A stretch of DNA of 8,172 nucleotides from JBHHZJ01 sp046758005 (GCA_046758005.1 JBHHZJ010000123.1:1-8172); one strand, 5' to 3'. Positions 1 through 6,580 are shown, counted from the first letter of the stretch. The notes: generated by a model from the sequence alone, not told the origin. A program made the numbers and translations.

Positions 1-1249
1 GGATGAACTGCATCGACTGGGTGTGGCAATAGGCCCCGACGTGGGAGATCGCCAGGATGTCGCCGACCTCCAGGGGCGGCAGGAGGGCCTGGTCGCGCAG
101 CCGGTCGGTCTGCATGCACAGCGGGCCGTAGATGTCGATGGCGCCGTGGCGCCCGTGCTGGACCCCGTTGCCACTGGCGGCCCGGTTCACCCCGTGATTG
201 TAGTAGCACGCGGTGGGCACCAGGTTCACGCCGGCGTCGACGATGATCGCGGGCGTGCGGCCCTCGATGGCCTTCTTCGCGACCACGGTGCACAGGAGCT
301 GGACCGCGGCATCGACCACCGCCCGCCCGGGCTCCAACACGAGCCTCGGCCGGCCGCCGAAAAGGTCGCGGGCCTTGTGCAGGCGATCGCGGATTTCCGC
401 CGCGTAGGGCGCCCAGAAGTTGCCGCTGCGGCTGCTGCCGCCCGGAAAGTCGTACTCCGGGCGAAGGTCGTTGCCGGAGGGGAACCCGCCGCCGAGGTCG
501 ATCATGCTCGGCGCGAGCCCCAGGTCCCGGGCGCGCTTGGCCAAGCGGATGAGCCGTTCCGCCGCCTTTGCGTAGATTCCCTCGACGAGAAGGAAGGTGC
601 CGCAATGGCTGTGCAGCAGCTCGAGGCGCAGCCTGCGGTTGCCGGCGATACGCTCCAGCGCCCTCTGGCTGTCCTTGTTGTCGTCGTCGAACCCGAACTT
701 GGTCCAGCCCAGCGCGCCGAAGCGGAAGCTGATCCGGATGCCGAGCCGCGCCGGCCGCGGCAGGCCCGTGGCGATCTCCTCCACCAGCGACAGTTCGTCG
801 AAATTGTCGATATTGACGATCGCCCCTCCGGCCAGGGCCCGCTCCAGCTCGTCGCGGGTCTTATGGGGGCCGTTGAATATGATCTGCCGGCCCGGAAACC
901 CCAGCGCGCGGGCGAGTTCGTATTCCATCCCCGAGACGACCTCGGCCCAGGCGCCCTCCTCCTTCAGAATCGAACAGACCGCGGGCAGATAGTTGGTCTT
1001 GACCGAGTAGGCGATGCGGGTCTCCAGGTGCGGGTCGGCGAACGCTTGCAGGAAGGCACGGAAATCGTGTCTCAGCCGGCGCTCGGAGATGACGAAGAGC
1101 GGCGAGCCGAACCGCCGCACCAGGGCGGCCGCGTCGATTTCGTCGTCCAGATCGGCCGCGGCCGAAATCTCGCGCGGGAGGTGCTTGGTCGAGGCGACGA
1201 AGGGCAGGCGCGTGATCCTGGGCGGCTCGTAGGGCCTCGGTTCAGCCAT
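1..1249 (-). CDS. PLP-dependent fold-III decarboxylase (LysA/ornithine decarboxylase type), C-terminus cut by window edge
   Basis: I read this frame by hand: 416 residues from ATG at 1249, open to the left edge. The product is a group IV (alanine-racemase-fold) PLP enzyme of the diaminopimelate/ornithine/arginine decarboxylase type. Visible motifs in order are YSVKTN with the Schiff-base lysine K84, KFGF around 184-187, HSHCG at 213-217 (usually HxHIG), the phosphate-binding LGGGFP at 252-257, EPGR at 306-309, GPLC with the catalytic-type C378, and GAY at 405-407, just before the cut. The usual family length is about 400-450, so only a short tail is missing. The residue after C378 is Met, where LysA enzymes normally have Glu, so diaminopimelate is unlikely as substrate; the true substrate is unknown. 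The start overlaps the stop of the ATP-grasp gene by 8 bases, implying translational coupling and a shared pathway. The fold is certain; the reaction is inferred. Confidence 0.9.
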   Translation of the reverse strand, partial: MAEPRPYEPPRITRLPFVASTKHLPREISAAADLDDEIDAAALVRRFGSPLFVISERRLRHDFRAFLQAFADPHLETRIAYSVKTNYLPAVCSILKEEGAWAEVVSGMEYELARALGFPGRQIIFNGPHKTRDELERALAGGAIVNIDNFDELSLVEEIATGLPRPARLGIRISFRFGALGWTKFGFDDDNKDSQRALERIAGNRRLRLELLHSHCGTFLLVEGIYAKAAERLIRLAKRARDLGLAPSMIDLGGGFPSGNDLRPEYDFPGGSSRSGNFWAPYAAEIRDRLHKARDLFGGRPRLVLEPGRAVVDAAVQLLCTVVAKKAIEGRTPAIIVDAGVNLVPTACYYNHGVNRAASGNGVQHGRHGAIDIYGPLCMQTDRLRDQALLPPLEVGDILAISHVGAYCHTQSMQFI

Positions 1250-3386
1250 GGAGCAGGGCCCCCTTGGACGAAAGCGCGGCGACATCGCTGGCGCGCAACG
1301 GAACCTCGTCGCGGTGGCGCACGAAAACCAAGCCTTTGTCGTTGGCCGGCGGATTGACGCGCTCGCCCAGGGCCATGCGGGCGGCGAGGTACGGCTGGTT
1401 CGAGCCGAGCGCCGCGGAAAAGTAGATCCACGCCGTGAACCGCGGATTGACCTCGATCAGGTGAAACTCGTCCGTCAACTCGTCGCGGATGAACTCGCCC
1501 TCGACCGGGCCGACCCACTCAATTGATCGAAGGAATTCCGCGAACGCGGCTTCCAGGGCCGGTTGCTCGACGTGGACGGCGCCCCAGGTGCTGCCCCGGC
1601 CGCAGAGCGCGAGCTTCTTGATCGTCATGATCGAGACGATGCGGTGATCGACGTCGCACACCGCGCTGATCGCGTAGCTCGGTCCCGCGATCTGCGGCTG
1701 CACGATGACGGCCTCCGCGCCGTCGGCCTGGAGCTGCAACCACGCGCACTGCGCATCCCTCTCGCAGGTGACCGGAATGCACTGGGAGACCGGGCCCTTG
1801 ACGACCGCCGGGACCCCGAGGGCGTTGACCGCCTTGACGGTGTCGGCCTTGGTCCTGGCGATCACGCTCTCGGGGACGGCGAAGCCGCCCCGTTCGGCCG
1901 GGCCCTTGCCGCCGAACAGGGCCAATTTGCTTCGTTGCTTCAGGCTCTTGCGCGACGGCAGCAAGGTGTGCACGCCGATCTTGAGAAGCTTGTCGGCGAT
2001 GCCGATGAAACGCGCCAGCTCGCCGTCCAGGCACGGGATCAGCACGTTGAAGGGTTGCGCGCGGTGGATCTCTTTCAGGCGGTCGAGCAGCGCCTCGCCC
2101 GACCCGTTGTGCGGCAGGCGGAACGTGGAATCGAACAGGTCCGCCTGGTACGCGCCCGAATCCAGCGTGCCGTACGCCAGCGCGTAGAGTCCGGCGATTC
2201 CGTCGGCCGCGCGCAGCGCCCGGGCCACGCCGAGGCCGGGGTTGACGACATCGAGCGTGCTCACCCCGGTCAGCGCGACCCGAAGACCTTCGGCAGGGCG
2301 CCCGTTCGGCGCGGCGCCGTTGCCGGCGGGTCGGCCCGCGACGCCCTTGCCCCGGCCCAGCCGCACGAATTCGTCGCGGCGGATGGCCGTCTCGGCGATG
2401 CCGCGCACGTACATGGTGCCGGCCCGGGCCCGGAATTTGGGCTTGCGCCCGATCGACAACATTTCTTCGAGCAAGCGAACCGCGAGGTTCGCGCCGGCCC
2501 TGTGGCACAGCATGCTCCACGCGGGAAGATGGCCGTGCACGTTGCAGAGCCAGAGGTCCTTGGACCCCGCCACCCGCACCACGACGAGCTGCAGGGGCCC
2601 GCGCCAGTCCAAGGCCTCGAGAACTTTCCGCGCGAACCTGGCCACGTCCGGGTCGTGCACCACGACGCCGGCGGCCGACCGGCCTTCGGAATTCAGCGCC
2701 AGGGCGCGTTGGATCACCATTCCGGTGCAAGCGCCGCCGGCGTCCGCGACCATCGCAACGCCGTATTTTTCGCCGGCAACGTCGCGCTGCAGGACGAGCG
2801 GCGCGCCGTCGCCGGAGGCCAATCGGCGCGCGGCGCGCTCCGCCTGGACCGTGTTGCAGACCAGACTCGACCCGCGCTCCCACGACCGGACATGGAGCGG
2901 ATAGCCGAGTTGATCGGCCTGCCGGGCGAGGTCCGCGGGCTCGGCGACGACCACGGTCAGCGGACAAAGGACGCGCCCGTCGCCGAGGAGGCGCGCCAGC
3001 TTTTGCGGGCGCAGCGCGTCCAGGCGGTCGAGGCTGGGCAGCAGCGTGCGTATGCCCAATGCGTGCAGACGCTCGCGCAGCCGGGCGACCGTCAGGGCCA
3101 CGGCGTCGCCGCCCGGAACGAAGGCGTCGAACGGCCGCTCCTTGTGGGCCTTCAAGACGGCCCCCAGGAAAGCGTCCTCGCCGGCGTCCGAAGGGGGCAG
3201 CGGGTAAATCCTGTCGATCAGACCGGGCAGCCACGCGCCCGGCATCAGGGGATCGCCGCCGAAGGCGGTGAGCGCGAGTTTGCCGCGCCAGCCCTCGCGC
3301 AGCGCCCGGGCCACGGAGACGCCCGGCCCCGGCGCATCGAGGCCGGCGAATCCGGTGAGAGCGACGCAGATTTCCTTCGCAGCCAT
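1242..3386 (-). CDS. Tandem double ATP-grasp protein (carbamoyl-phosphate-synthase-like halves)
   Basis: The protein has 714 residues. ATG at 3386 is preceded by AGGA eight bases upstream. It has two homologous halves, 1-340 and 369-714, joined by a Gly/Ala/Pro/Arg-rich linker (345-367). Each half opens with a pre-ATP-grasp fold (ICVALTG and LRVALTG, then a PG..VARALR stretch), followed by an ATP-grasp domain. The second half keeps K530 (VVKG), the adenine-side strand VIVQPQIAG (559-567) and the metal-binding LIEVNPRF, with E645 and N647. At the matching place the first half reads LCNVHGHL, with Asn282 and His284, and it has R167 for the lysine, so it is probably catalytically dead and structural or substrate-binding. 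ATP-grasp enzymes join a carboxylate to an amine, thiol or similar nucleophile through an acyl-phosphate. Substrates cannot be told here. The gene lies between the secreted-protein gene and the coupled decarboxylase gene. Confidence 0.9.
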   Translation of the reverse strand: MAAKEICVALTGFAGLDAPGPGVSVARALREGWRGKLALTAFGGDPLMPGAWLPGLIDRIYPLPPSDAGEDAFLGAVLKAHKERPFDAFVPGGDAVALTVARLRERLHALGIRTLLPSLDRLDALRPQKLARLLGDGRVLCPLTVVVAEPADLARQADQLGYPLHVRSWERGSSLVCNTVQAERAARRLASGDGAPLVLQRDVAGEKYGVAMVADAGGACTGMVIQRALALNSEGRSAAGVVVHDPDVARFARKVLEALDWRGPLQLVVVRVAGSKDLWLCNVHGHLPAWSMLCHRAGANLAVRLLEEMLSIGRKPKFRARAGTMYVRGIAETAIRRDEFVRLGRGKGVAGRPAGNGAAPNGRPAEGLRVALTGVSTLDVVNPGLGVARALRAADGIAGLYALAYGTLDSGAYQADLFDSTFRLPHNGSGEALLDRLKEIHRAQPFNVLIPCLDGELARFIGIADKLLKIGVHTLLPSRKSLKQRSKLALFGGKGPAERGGFAVPESVIARTKADTVKAVNALGVPAVVKGPVSQCIPVTCERDAQCAWLQLQADGAEAVIVQPQIAGPSYAISAVCDVDHRIVSIMTIKKLALCGRGSTWGAVHVEQPALEAAFAEFLRSIEWVGPVEGEFIRDELTDEFHLIEVNPRFTAWIYFSAALGSNQPYLAARMALGERVNPPANDKGLVFVRHRDEVPLRASDVAALSSKGALLHG

Positions 3387-3420
3387 CGGGAGAATCCTGC
3401 CGGTGCCCGGATTAAGGTTG

Positions 3421-3443
3421 CTCCGGTAACCCTCCCCCCGGAG
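3421..3443 (-). repeat. Inverted repeat in the gap before the ATP-grasp gene
   Basis: CTCCGG (3421-3426) and CCGGAG (3438-3443) form a 6-bp stem with an 11-base loop. It lies in the 76-base gap between the secreted-protein stop and the ATP-grasp start. There is no T-run on the minus strand, so it is not a classical terminator. It may be an mRNA processing or stability element, or chance in GC-rich DNA. Confidence 0.3.
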
Positions 3444-3462
3444 CCCCGGAAACGAAAGACGA

Positions 3463-4065
3463 TCAGCGTTCGAGGGCGGCCAGATCGCAGCGCTCCACGC
3501 CCTTCGGATCCTCGTAGATCCAGCTCACCGAGATACCGGCCTCGGGCAAAATATAGGTCGTCATTTTCGACCAGTAGCTGCCGTGAAAGACCTTGCGCCG
3601 TTCGGAAACCGGGACGAGCAGAACCTTTCCGAGAACGCGATGATTGACCGCGCGCGGCTGGCCGACGTTGACCTGGTAGTCCCAGACCCACTTGTCGTCC
3701 TTTTGTTCGGCCGGTATCGCACCCTTGAACCTGGACCCGGGGACCAGCTCGCGGAAGTCCTCGAAGTCCTCCATGTCGAACCGCTGGGTCCGTTGCCCGG
3801 ACAGCCGGTACCAAAGGCTCGTGCCCGTCAGTGCCGCGTGCTTCTCGGAATAATAGGGCTGGCCGTCCACGACGCCCTCGTAACGGACGATGTCGTCGTC
3901 GACCCGAACGACCTTGAGATCGTAACGCTTGCTGTAGGGTCCGTTACACTCCCAGACCATCCTGGTGCCGACCTCGGGCGCCTTCAGCTTGGCGTGCGCC
4001 GGCCCCGGCAGGAGAACCAGGCCGGACGTCCCGGCGAGAAGCAGCAACCGCATCGCTTTCCACAT
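3463..4065 (-). CDS. Secreted protein of unknown family (signal peptide, 200 aa)
   Basis: I do not recognise the family. The chosen ATG at 4065 has AGGGG nine bases upstream and gives 200 residues; the frame stays open further upstream, but there it runs antiparallel-free yet out of frame through the PqqD-like gene and has no sensible composition. The N-terminus is a Sec signal peptide: a short positive start, a Leu-rich core (MRLLLLAGTSG), then a likely AHA|K cleavage after residue 25. The mature part is hydrophilic and rich in aromatic residues and in short alternating stretches that suggest beta structure. It has just two cysteines, C40 and C193, near its two ends, which could form a disulfide in the periplasm. 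There are no other membrane segments and no lipobox. It lies between the PqqD-like and ATP-grasp genes on the same strand, so it is probably co-transcribed, but its role in that pathway is unclear. Confidence 0.8.
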   Translation of the reverse strand: MWKAMRLLLLAGTSGLVLLPGPAHAKLKAPEVGTRMVWECNGPYSKRYDLKVVRVDDDIVRYEGVVDGQPYYSEKHAALTGTSLWYRLSGQRTQRFDMEDFEDFRELVPGSRFKGAIPAEQKDDKWVWDYQVNVGQPRAVNHRVLGKVLLVPVSERRKVFHGSYWSKMTTYILPEAGISVSWIYEDPKGVERCDLAALER

Positions 4066-4085
4066 CGCGCAACACCCCTGAAACC

Positions 4086-4106
4086 AGGCCCCGCACGGCG
4101 GGGCCT
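4086..4106 (-). promoter_or_regulatory. Strong hairpin between the PqqD-like and secreted-protein genes
   Basis: GGCCCCGC (4087-4094) pairs perfectly with GCGGGGCC (4098-4105) across a 3-base loop, with an A-T pair closing the stem at 4086/4106. The hairpin sits in the 127-base gap between two same-strand genes and ends about 20 bases before the ATG at 4065. There is no T-run on either side. It could be an attenuator or an mRNA-stability element that lets the two genes be expressed at different levels. Confidence 0.5.
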
Positions 4107-4192
4107 TCACGCGCACAACGAAACCGTGGGAGAATCGAAGCCGAAAAGGGGGGCCTGGTCGCGATCCGTCCAAATCCGTCGCACCCGCGCCG

Positions 4193-4498
4193 CTACGCCA
4201 CGGCCACGCGCCGCCGGGCGCCCTCGTCCAGGTCCACGAACCCCATGGCGCTGAGGGAATCGAGGAAGCGCCCCACGTCGCGCCGCGCCGTCGCTTCCGA
4301 TACGTCGAATTCGGCCAATAGGGTCTCCACCAGGTCGTCCTCCGTGACGTATGCCTCGAGCCCCAGCAAAAGAGCCGCGGCCGCCGCATTGCAGGAGCAG
4401 ATCGCGCCGGTATGACCGTCGATCAGAATGACCTCGTCGCTCCGATGGTCCCGTTCGATCATGATGTGGGGCCGAAGGGCGAACCGACCGCTGTCCAT
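4193..4498 (-). CDS. PqqD-like small peptide-binding protein (RRE fold)
   Basis: The protein has 101 residues; ATG at 4498 has GGGAG seven bases upstream. It matches the PqqD pattern: a strand plus loop (VILIDGHTGAI, 23-33), a cysteine-containing CNAAAAALLLGLEAYVT segment where the family has LN.tga.iw.lldG, then a helical part with paired segments (DDLVETLLAEFDVS and ARRDVGRFLDSLSAMGFVDL). PqqD proteins and related RiPP recognition elements bind a peptide's leader and present it to a modifying enzyme; in PQQ synthesis the partner is the radical SAM enzyme PqqE. No PqqA/B/C/E gene and no radical SAM gene are nearby, so this is not the PQQ pathway. Being first in the run with an ATP-grasp protein and a PLP decarboxylase, it probably delivers a peptide or protein substrate to one of them. 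The substrate is not seen in this window. Confidence 0.85.
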   Translation of the reverse strand: MDSGRFALRPHIMIERDHRSDEVILIDGHTGAICSCNAAAAALLLGLEAYVTEDDLVETLLAEFDVSEATARRDVGRFLDSLSAMGFVDLDEGARRRVAVA

Positions 4499-4725
4499 TT
4501 CCGTTCTCCCGGTTGGTCCGGCGTAGGATCGCTCTTATCGGAAAATACTTCCTTAAAACACCGCAGCGGCCGTTCTCTTCCCGCCCCGGGACAGAACCGT
4601 TGGCGGCCGTCCCACGTCTTTTGCAGGCATTTGCTCTGACCGTGGAATTTCAAAAGGTTAAGGGTTCGTTTCGAGGCCCTGCCAATCGCCTCGACCGGCC
4701 GATCCAGGGTCGGCCCGGCCGGTGC
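4499..4725. other. Intergenic region between the FNR-type and PqqD-like genes
   Basis: These 227 bases are less GC-rich in the middle (about 4540-4660) than their surroundings and probably hold the promoter of the PqqD-like gene run. A GGAA-AATAC-TTCC inverted repeat lies at about 4540-4552. I see no TTGAT-N4-ATCAA FNR box and no convincing -35/-10 pair. A 64-codon minus-strand frame from TTG at 4653 lacks a ribosome binding site and is not called as a gene. Confidence 0.6.
4694..4723 (-). terminator. Possible terminator hairpin after the FNR-type gene
   Basis: ACCGGCC (4694-4700) can pair with GGCCGGT (4717-4723). An alternative stem, GGCCGA (4697-4702) with TCGGCC (4710-4715), shares the same bases. 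The hairpin begins three bases after the stop codon at 4726. No T-run follows directly, so it is not a typical intrinsic terminator. Confidence 0.4.
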
Positions 4726-5472
4726 CTACAGGCCGATGGCCATGCGGTGGCTGGGGAGTTCCTCGAACCCCGCCAGATCCTGGAGCGTGGGGATGTTCTT
4801 GAGGATGACCGACCGGGTGTTCGGCACCTCGATCAAGCCCTCCTCCTTGAAGCGGCTGAAGGTGCGGCTGATCGTCTCGCTCGTGAGACCCAGGTGATCG
4901 GCCATGTCGCCGCGCGGCATGATCGTGTGCACCAGGCGCCGGTCCTCATGCTCCAGTTTCCACCGCGTGCTGAGCATCAGAAGGAAGGCGGCCAGGCGTT
5001 CCGGGGCCAGTTTCCGGCCGAGCAGGATGAGGTGATCGTACTGCGCCTCGATTTCGTCCATGGCGGTCACGAGCAGGGTGAAGCAAAGACCCGGATGGCA
5101 CTGCAGGAACCAGGAGAAACGGTCCCTTTCGAAGGCGCAGACGTCGATCTCGGTGATGGTCTCCGCGGTGCAGTGCGCCCCGGCCCGCCGCTTGACCCCG
5201 CCGAGCAGGTCGCCCGGCCCGAGGAACCCGGTGATCTGCCGCTTCCCGCTGGCCATGTCGCGGTAGAGCTTGACCAGCCCCCGGGTGATCAGAAAGACGT
5301 GCCCGAGCCGGGCGTCCTGCTCGAAGACGACCCGTCCCTTGTCGAAGCGGCCCCGCTTGGCCATGGCCTGAAGCTCGGCCAGGCTGTCCCCGTCCACTTG
5401 GGAGCACAGGGAAATATGCCGCACCACGCAGTGGCTGCAATCGGGCCGCGAGTGCTTCAGGGGACAGAACAT
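4726..5472 (-). CDS. FNR-type (Crp/Fnr family) oxygen-responsive transcription regulator
   Basis: The protein has 248 residues, the normal length for FNR. The N-terminus carries C12-x2-C15-x7-C23, the spacing seen in rhizobial FnrN-type proteins, and C112 (ITEIDVC) corresponds to C122 of E. coli FNR. These four cysteines should hold an oxygen-labile [4Fe-4S] cluster, so the protein would dimerise and bind DNA when oxygen is low. The cyclic-nucleotide-type beta domain spans about 32-130 (GHVFLITRGLVKLY, GPGDLLGG), followed by the dimer helix 130-165. The helix-turn-helix is at about 187-210 and contains ETISR, with E199, S202 and R203 matching the FNR residues that read TTGAT half-sites. An in-frame TAA lies eight codons upstream, so ATG at 5472 is the only sensible start, although its Shine-Dalgarno is weak. 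The gene lies just upstream of the PqqD/ATP-grasp run and may control it. Confidence 0.93.
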   Translation of the reverse strand: MFCPLKHSRPDCSHCVVRHISLCSQVDGDSLAELQAMAKRGRFDKGRVVFEQDARLGHVFLITRGLVKLYRDMASGKRQITGFLGPGDLLGGVKRRAGAHCTAETITEIDVCAFERDRFSWFLQCHPGLCFTLLVTAMDEIEAQYDHLILLGRKLAPERLAAFLLMLSTRWKLEHEDRRLVHTIMPRGDMADHLGLTSETISRTFSRFKEEGLIEVPNTRSVILKNIPTLQDLAGFEELPSHRMAIGL

Positions 5473-5730
5473 GTCAGTCGAAGTCTCGCCCTGTTACCAA
5501 CCCTGGTGCCGCCCGAAAACCTCGGTCCCCTGTCGCATTGGCGGCGCGGCGGCGCACTTTGCCCGCCACACGGGCAGGACATCGTGGATCATGCCAGCCC
5601 CCGGCGAGATTACCATGATTTTCGGGGCCTTGCCGTCGTTGGCGTTCGGCGTCCGGATGGTTCCGGCGTCGGCCGCCGCCGATATCACGTCCGCCGCGCC
5701 CCCGGGCCCGACGCCCCGACACCCGCCGGG
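5473..5730. other. Gap between response regulator and FNR-type genes, with uncertain small ORFs
   Basis: These 258 bases should contain the promoter of the FNR-type gene; no clear promoter elements are seen. The minus strand stays open in the response-regulator frame after its TGA, for 78 codons to a TAA at 5494-5496 (possible GTG start at 5688). The + strand has an 88-codon frame, ATG 5471 to 5737, with AGGGG seven bases upstream, which fills the gap almost exactly. Neither product is recognisable and at most one can be real; I call neither. Confidence 0.5.
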
Positions 5731-6411
5731 TCAATGACGAGCCGCAGGCACGATCATGTAGCCCACGCCGCGCACGGTATGGATCGTGGCCTTGGCCGCC
5801 GCGTCGGAGAGTTTCTTGCGCAGGCGGTGGACCAATACCTCGACGGAGTTGGACGACAGCTCGTCGCCCACGCCGTAGAGGCTCTGTTCGATCAACGTCT
5901 TGGGCACGACCTTTCCGCTGCGGCGCAGCAATTGTTCGAGCAGGCCGAGCTCGCGCCGCGAGAGCGCGACGGGACGCCCGGCCACGCGGGCCTCGCGCGC
6001 GGTCACGTCGAGCGTCACCTCGCCGGCCTCGAGCACGGGGCCCAGAGTTTGATGGGGTCGCCGGAGCAAGGCGTGAAGCCGGGCCACCAGCTCCTCCATG
6101 ACGAAGGGCTTGGTCAGATAGTCGTCGGCCCCGGCGTTGAGCCCGGCCACGCGGTCGGCGACCTGAATTCGCGAGGTGAGGACGAGCACCGGGACGGAGG
6201 TCTGCTTCCTGCGCAGTGATTTGAGCAGGTCCAGGCCGTCCATGTCGGGCAGCCCCAGGTCGAGGACGACGGCGTCGTAGCGCGTGCACGCCAGCGCCTC
6301 GGCCGCCGTCGCGGCCGTCTCCACGGCGTCGACGTCGAATTCGGCGGCCTCAAGCCCCTTGCGGATAAAGCCCGCGAGGCGAACGTGGTCCTCAACCAGC
6401 AACACGCGCAC
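5731..6411 (-). CDS. OmpR/PhoB-family response regulator (QseB/PmrA-like), orphan in this window
   Basis: The 226-residue product has a receiver domain at 1-118 and a winged-helix DNA-binding domain at about 125-224. The acidic pocket E7/D8, phospho-acceptor D51 (VVLDLGLPDMDG), T79 (VLTS) and K101 (TKPF) are all present, so it should be phosphorylated normally. The effector domain ends with the typical NSVEVLVHRLRKK recognition helix and VRGVGYM hairpin. By sequence feel it belongs near the QseB/PmrA/TctD regulators. The start is GTG at 6411, with GAGGAG about 12 bases upstream, a little far; GTG at 6405 is a second option. No histidine kinase lies on either side: downstream is the FNR-type gene and upstream is divergent mobile DNA. 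A family-type direct-repeat box upstream suggests that it controls its own gene. Confidence 0.93.
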   Translation of the reverse strand: MRVLLVEDHVRLAGFIRKGLEAAEFDVDAVETAATAAEALACTRYDAVVLDLGLPDMDGLDLLKSLRRKQTSVPVLVLTSRIQVADRVAGLNAGADDYLTKPFVMEELVARLHALLRRPHQTLGPVLEAGEVTLDVTAREARVAGRPVALSRRELGLLEQLLRRSGKVVPKTLIEQSLYGVGDELSSNSVEVLVHRLRKKLSDAAAKATIHTVRGVGYMIVPAARH

Positions 6412-6442
6412 CGCTACGCCGATCTCCTCGGTACGGGACGGA

Positions 6443-6496
6443 GCCGGACCCGCCGCCCGCCACCCGGCGGCAGCAGCCGGGGCGGCGGGTTCCGGC
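6443..6496 (-). promoter_or_regulatory. Long hairpin in the leader of the response-regulator gene
   Basis: GCCGGA (6443-6448) plus CCCGCCGCCC (6449-6458) pairs with GGGCGGCGGG (6480-6489) plus TCCGGC (6491-6496), with only T6490 bulged: 16 base pairs. The 21-base loop can form a further small GCC/GGC stem. It ends about 30 bases before the GTG start and close to the GAGGAG ribosome site. No T-run follows on either strand, so it is more likely a leader structure than a terminator. Confidence 0.6.
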
Positions 6497-6563
6497 CAAG
6501 GTTGTCACACGAATGCGGCCCGCGAAAGCCCTGCCCGGAACTCTGCAATTTCGTTCGACCGGT

Positions 6564-6580
6564 CGTAAGGTTCTTGTAAG
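6564..6580 (-). promoter_or_regulatory. Direct-repeat operator box of OmpR/PmrA type
   Basis: The minus strand reads CTTACA-AGAAC-CTTACG: two 6-base repeats separated by 5 bases, with an 11-base start-to-start period. This is the architecture used by OmpR-family dimers, and the CTTA core resembles PmrA boxes (CTTAAG-N5-CTTAAG). It lies about 155 bases upstream of the response-regulator start. Two further TAAGG words occur on the + strand at 6593 and 6611. Binding by the neighbouring regulator is an inference. Confidence 0.5.

Noticed and set aside
23..1357. Long + strand open frame (444 codons)
   Set aside because: It lies opposite the decarboxylase, which has all its family motifs; the product is low-complexity and rich in Ala, Arg, Gly and Asp, as expected for the opposite strand of GC-rich genes.
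1519..3234. Long minus-strand frame (571 codons) in another phase of the ATP-grasp gene
   Set aside because: The product is Arg/Ala/Gly-rich nonsense; the ATP-grasp frame has clear duplicated motifs.
1563..3647. Long + strand open frame (694 codons)
   Set aside because: It is opposite the ATP-grasp gene, and its product has no recognisable motif and a biased composition.
4066..4389. N-terminal extension of the secreted protein to position 4389
   Set aside because: The added part is another frame of the PqqD-like gene, rich in Arg and Trp. The signal peptide and ribosome site place the start at 4065.
4459..4653. 64-codon minus-strand frame from TTG, considered as a precursor peptide for the PqqD-like protein
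   Set aside because: It has no ribosome site, a rare start codon and no leader-core pattern, and it overlaps the PqqD-like start.
4513..6219. Long + strand open frame (568 codons)
   Set aside because: It runs opposite the FNR-type and response-regulator genes, both of which are unmistakable.
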